Shown here in pieces: positions 50,140 through 53,089 of a stretch of 53,089 nt of DNA (position 1 is the stretch's first letter; each line of letters begins with the position of its first letter). The DNA comes from Mycoplasma sp. ATU-Cv-703 (GTDB lineage: Bacteria; Bacillota_I; Bacilli_A; Mycoplasmatales; Metamycoplasmataceae), in NCBI GenBank assembly GCA_004011965.1, contig RYZV01000001.1, forward strand, positions 206,620 to 259,708. Direction: 5' to 3'. The translations under genes were made by a program, and so were the position numbers. A model generated the notes under the pieces. That model had not been told where the DNA came from, ran no database searches, and saw nothing but the letters and a program-made list of their open reading frames with translations.

Positions 50140-53089
50140 CTCTACTGTTTCCTAAAGATTATACTGCCCCAAAATCTGATACTACGTCTCCGCAAGCGAA
50201 TACAGGTTTAAGGATACATAAGGATTATACTGCCCCAAAATTCGCAATATGTTTATACTTTCTAGACCAAGGTTTAAGGATACATAAGGATTATACTGCC
50301 CCAAAATCATCGTAACTAACTTCTAGACTATCTGATTGTTTAAGGATACATAAGGATTATACTGCCCCAAAATTATCGTCGTTCGTTAACGTAAAATAGA
50401 GGCGTTTAAGGATACATAAGGATTATACTGCCCCAAAATGAAGTAGAAATAACAGAAATTAAGCCAGCAGTTTAAGGATACATAAGGATTATACTGCCCC
50501 AAAATCAAATTGCCCTTTTTTGTTGAATTAACTTAGTTTAAGGATACATAAGGATTATACTGCCCCAAAATTAAAATTGATTTCGCTTCAAAAAATCCTT
50601 TGTTTAAGGATACATAAGGATTATACTGCCCCAAAATAACTCTTGAATAATGGAAATAATTTTTAAGTTTAAGGATACATAAGGATTATACTGCCCCAAA
50701 ATAAATCACTTCATCTTGGCTAATAATAACTTGTTTAAGGATACATAAGGATTATACTGCCCCAAAATACCCTCGGTACCAGTTGCCAAGTCAGCTGGGT
50801 TTAAGGATACATAAGGATTATACTGCCCCAAAATTAAAACATTTAATTTTAGGAATTAGTTGTCGTTTAAGGATACATAAGGATTATACTGCCCCAAAAT
50901 TGCCAATCGTGATCGCTGCGTTTTTGACTTGTTTAAGGATACATAAGGATTATACTGCCCCAAAATCGATTCGGTTACAAGTTTTGACGCTCTCGGGTTT
51001 AAGGATACATAAGGATTATACTGCCCCAAAATGTATTTACCTCTTAAAAAGGGACATTGCTAGTTTAAGGATACATAAGGATTATACTGCCCCAAAATAA
51101 AGATGATTTTGAGTTTTACAAGGCTATAGTTTAAGGATACATAAGGATTATACTGCCCCAAAATGGTAGTTTGACCACGACATCGGTTTATCCGTTTAAG
51201 GATACATAAGGATTATACTGCCCCAAAATCCCACTTGTTGATAATTAACGTTGGTGTTAGTTTAAGGATACATAAGGATTATACTGCCCCAAAATATTGA
51301 CCTTTTGGATCATTAAATTTCAAATGTTTAAGGATACATAAGGATTATACTGCCCCAAAATCACCTCAGCGCTCATTCACTCGTTAATGCCGTTTAAGGA
51401 TACATAAGGATTATACTGCCCCAAAATCAAACCATAAGATTGAAAATGCAAATCTCTGTTTAAGGATACATAAGGATTATACTGCCCCAAAATACATAAG
51501 AAACTTTATATTTAGGTTGATAAGTTTAAGGATACATAAGGATTATACTGCCCCAAAATATTGACTGCAAGAATTTTACGTAAAAGGTCGTTTAAGGATA
51601 CATAAGGATTATACTGCCCCAAAATTGACAGCATAAATAAAATAATGATTATCAGGTTTAAGGATACATAAGGATTATACTGCCCCAAAATTTACCTAAT
51701 AAGACTTGCTTATTTATTTTGGTTTAAGGATACATAAGGATTATACTGCCCCAAAATCCTTTTTCGGCAGACCCTTTTCATCTGCCTGTTTAAGGATACA
51801 TAAGGATTATACTGCCCCAAAATAATCGTCATGACTACTACTATTACCAATTGGTTTAAGGATACATAAGGATTATACTGCCCCAAAATTTGGTGGTTCT
51901 TCACAAAATCATTTTTCTAGTTTAAGGATACATAAGGATTATACTGCCCCAAAATTCTTGACTGCTTTTTTAATGTAGACGTGATGTTTAAGGATACATA
52001 AGGATTATACTGCCCCAAAATAATACTTCAACTTGGGTTTACATACCATTTGTTTAAGGATACATAAGGATTATACTGCCCCAAAATTGTATAGATTGAG
52101 GCATGCTATGACATTACGTTTAAGGATACATAAGGATTATACTGCCCCAAAATTTACCTTAGTAAATTAAGAAGCAAAAACCAGTTTAAGGATACATAAG
52201 GATTATACTGCCCCAAAATGTTACGTTACTTAAGCAACGATTGAATAATGTTTAAGGATACATAAGGATTATACTGCCCCAAAATGCACGATCGCTATGC
52301 CAGGATTGCCGGTTTGTTTAAGGATACATAAGGATTATACTGCCCCAAAATGATTTTTTAAAATGACTTGACGATCTAAATGTTTAAGGATACATAAGGA
52401 TTATACTGCCCCAAAATGTAGCACAAATGCCCCAATTTTTGACGAGAGTTTAAGGATACATAAGGATTATACTGCCCCAAAATGTGAATAAATCTTTTCA
52501 TTCTTGAATATAAGTTTAAGGATACATAAGGATTATACTGCCCCAAAATCGTTCGGGGGTTATTAAAACCGATTTTATTGTTTAAGGATACATAAGGATT
52601 ATACTGCCCCAAAATTGTTTTGCTTCTTCTATTTTCTTTTTCTTCGTTTAAGGATACATAAGGATTATACTGCCCCAAAATACTTTTCACATTCTAATTT
52701 CCAGTCTTTCAGTTTAAGGATACATAAGGATTATACTGCCCCAAAATTCATGGGCGTTGATTGTTCAACCCAAATGGGTTTAAGGATACATAAGGATTAT
52801 ACTGCCCCAAAATACTATCGCTTAATCATTCACTAACCCCTTCGTTTAAGGATACATAAGGATTATACTGCCCCAAAATGACATTGCTAAGCAGCGTTTA
52901 AACGACCGCGTTTAAGGATACATAAGGATTATACTGCCCCAAAATTCATCGGAGTTTTGGATCTTCCGCGATGATGTTTAAGGATACATAAGGATTATAC
53001 TGCCCCAAAATTTAAACATCGAGGTCAATAAACAAAAATTAGTTTAAGGATACATAAGGATTATACTGCCCCAAAATACGACGACTATG
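50140..53089 (-). CRISPR. Type II CRISPR array, 44 identical repeats plus one degenerate, continuing beyond the window
   Basis: 36-bp repeats, on the plus strand beginning GTTTAAGGATAC and ending GCCCCAAAAT, first complete copy at 50206-50241 and last at 53042-53077; all 44 look identical. Spacers are 30 nt except two of 29 (50638-50666 and 51165-51193). A terminal repeat at 50140-50175 keeps only its right 19 bases intact. Because the tracrRNA anti-repeat is complementary to the minus-strand repeat (5' ATTTTGGGGCAG...), the array is read leftward; the degenerate copy is then the trailer end and the leader and newest spacers lie right of 53089. Spacer 44 is cut by the window edge. Confidence 0.98.

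Noticed and set aside
51362..51391. Spacer sharing 12 nt (CACCTCAGCGCT) with the fakA region at 10846-10857, a possible self-target
   Set aside because: 12 of 30 bases with no extension is within chance for a 53-kb window scanned by eye. I found no longer self-match, but I could not search systematically.
50112..52836. Open frames running through the CRISPR array (for example 50112-50315, 50783-51100, 52376-52690)
   Set aside because: They are translations of the 36-bp repeat and spacers and have no coding meaning.

Overview
The window is a stretch of chromosome from a mollicute (wall-less Mycoplasma/Spiroplasma-type bacterium) that reads UGA as tryptophan. Nearly every recognisable gene (ribF, ktrA, ktrB, rnc, plsX, fakA, eno, topA, polC, comEC, ilvA, cas1 and others) runs through in-frame TGA codons that fall where tryptophan fits. 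Gene orders are reduced versions of Firmicutes operons: rpmB divergent from asp23-fakA-plsX-rnc-smc; pyrH-frr-cdsA-polC-rimP-nusA-rnpM-infB-rbfA; infC-rpmI-rplT; ribF-rpsO. The base composition is less AT-rich than in many mycoplasmas. I do not assign a genus.

Layout. 1-2100: end of an unknown membrane protein, rpsO, ribF and six tRNAs (Leu, Lys, Thr, Val, Glu, Asn). 2143-4749: divergent KtrB/KtrA potassium uptake and a mini-Smr protein. 4787-12335: an orphan OmpR-like regulator, then the smc-rnc-plsX-fakA-asp23 operon and divergent rpmB. 12332-24028: a sugar block with thiol peroxidase, nagB, ROK kinase, nagA, enolase, a complete lactose/cellobiose-type PTS (EIIC, EIIA, EIIB), a GH1 phospho-glycosidase and a MupG-family protein. 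Together these could import and cleave amino-sugar disaccharides and feed GlcNAc into glycolysis. 24075-41197: housekeeping information processing (rplT, rpmI, infC, ppa, topA, holA, comEC, rbfA, infB, rnpM, nusA, rimP, polC, cdsA, frr, pyrH). 41318-46314: a secreted GDSL lipase, ylxM-ftsY, an RpiR-like regulator, ridA and ilvA.

46394-53089 is the accessory part: a type II-A-like CRISPR locus with an unusual layout. All CRISPR components read leftward (minus strand): a long array (44 identical 36-bp repeats plus a degenerate terminal repeat, running off the right edge), an inserted two-gene cassette (membrane/coiled-coil protein and ribbon-helix-helix protein), cas1-cas2-csn2, and then a tracrRNA gene that I could identify from its anti-repeat, nexus hairpin and terminator. 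The anti-repeat fixes the array as transcribed from the minus strand with its leader beyond the window. No cas9 lies anywhere in the window; if the system is functional, cas9 should lie beyond the right edge or elsewhere in the genome. Between the array and the cassette a 43-codon plus-strand gene encodes a small NPN-repeat peptide and shares a terminator with the array.

Many promoters here have a TATAAT only about 6-12 nt before the start codon, so leaderless or nearly leaderless mRNAs look common. Coordinates come from reading the sequence by eye; start codons are the least certain part.
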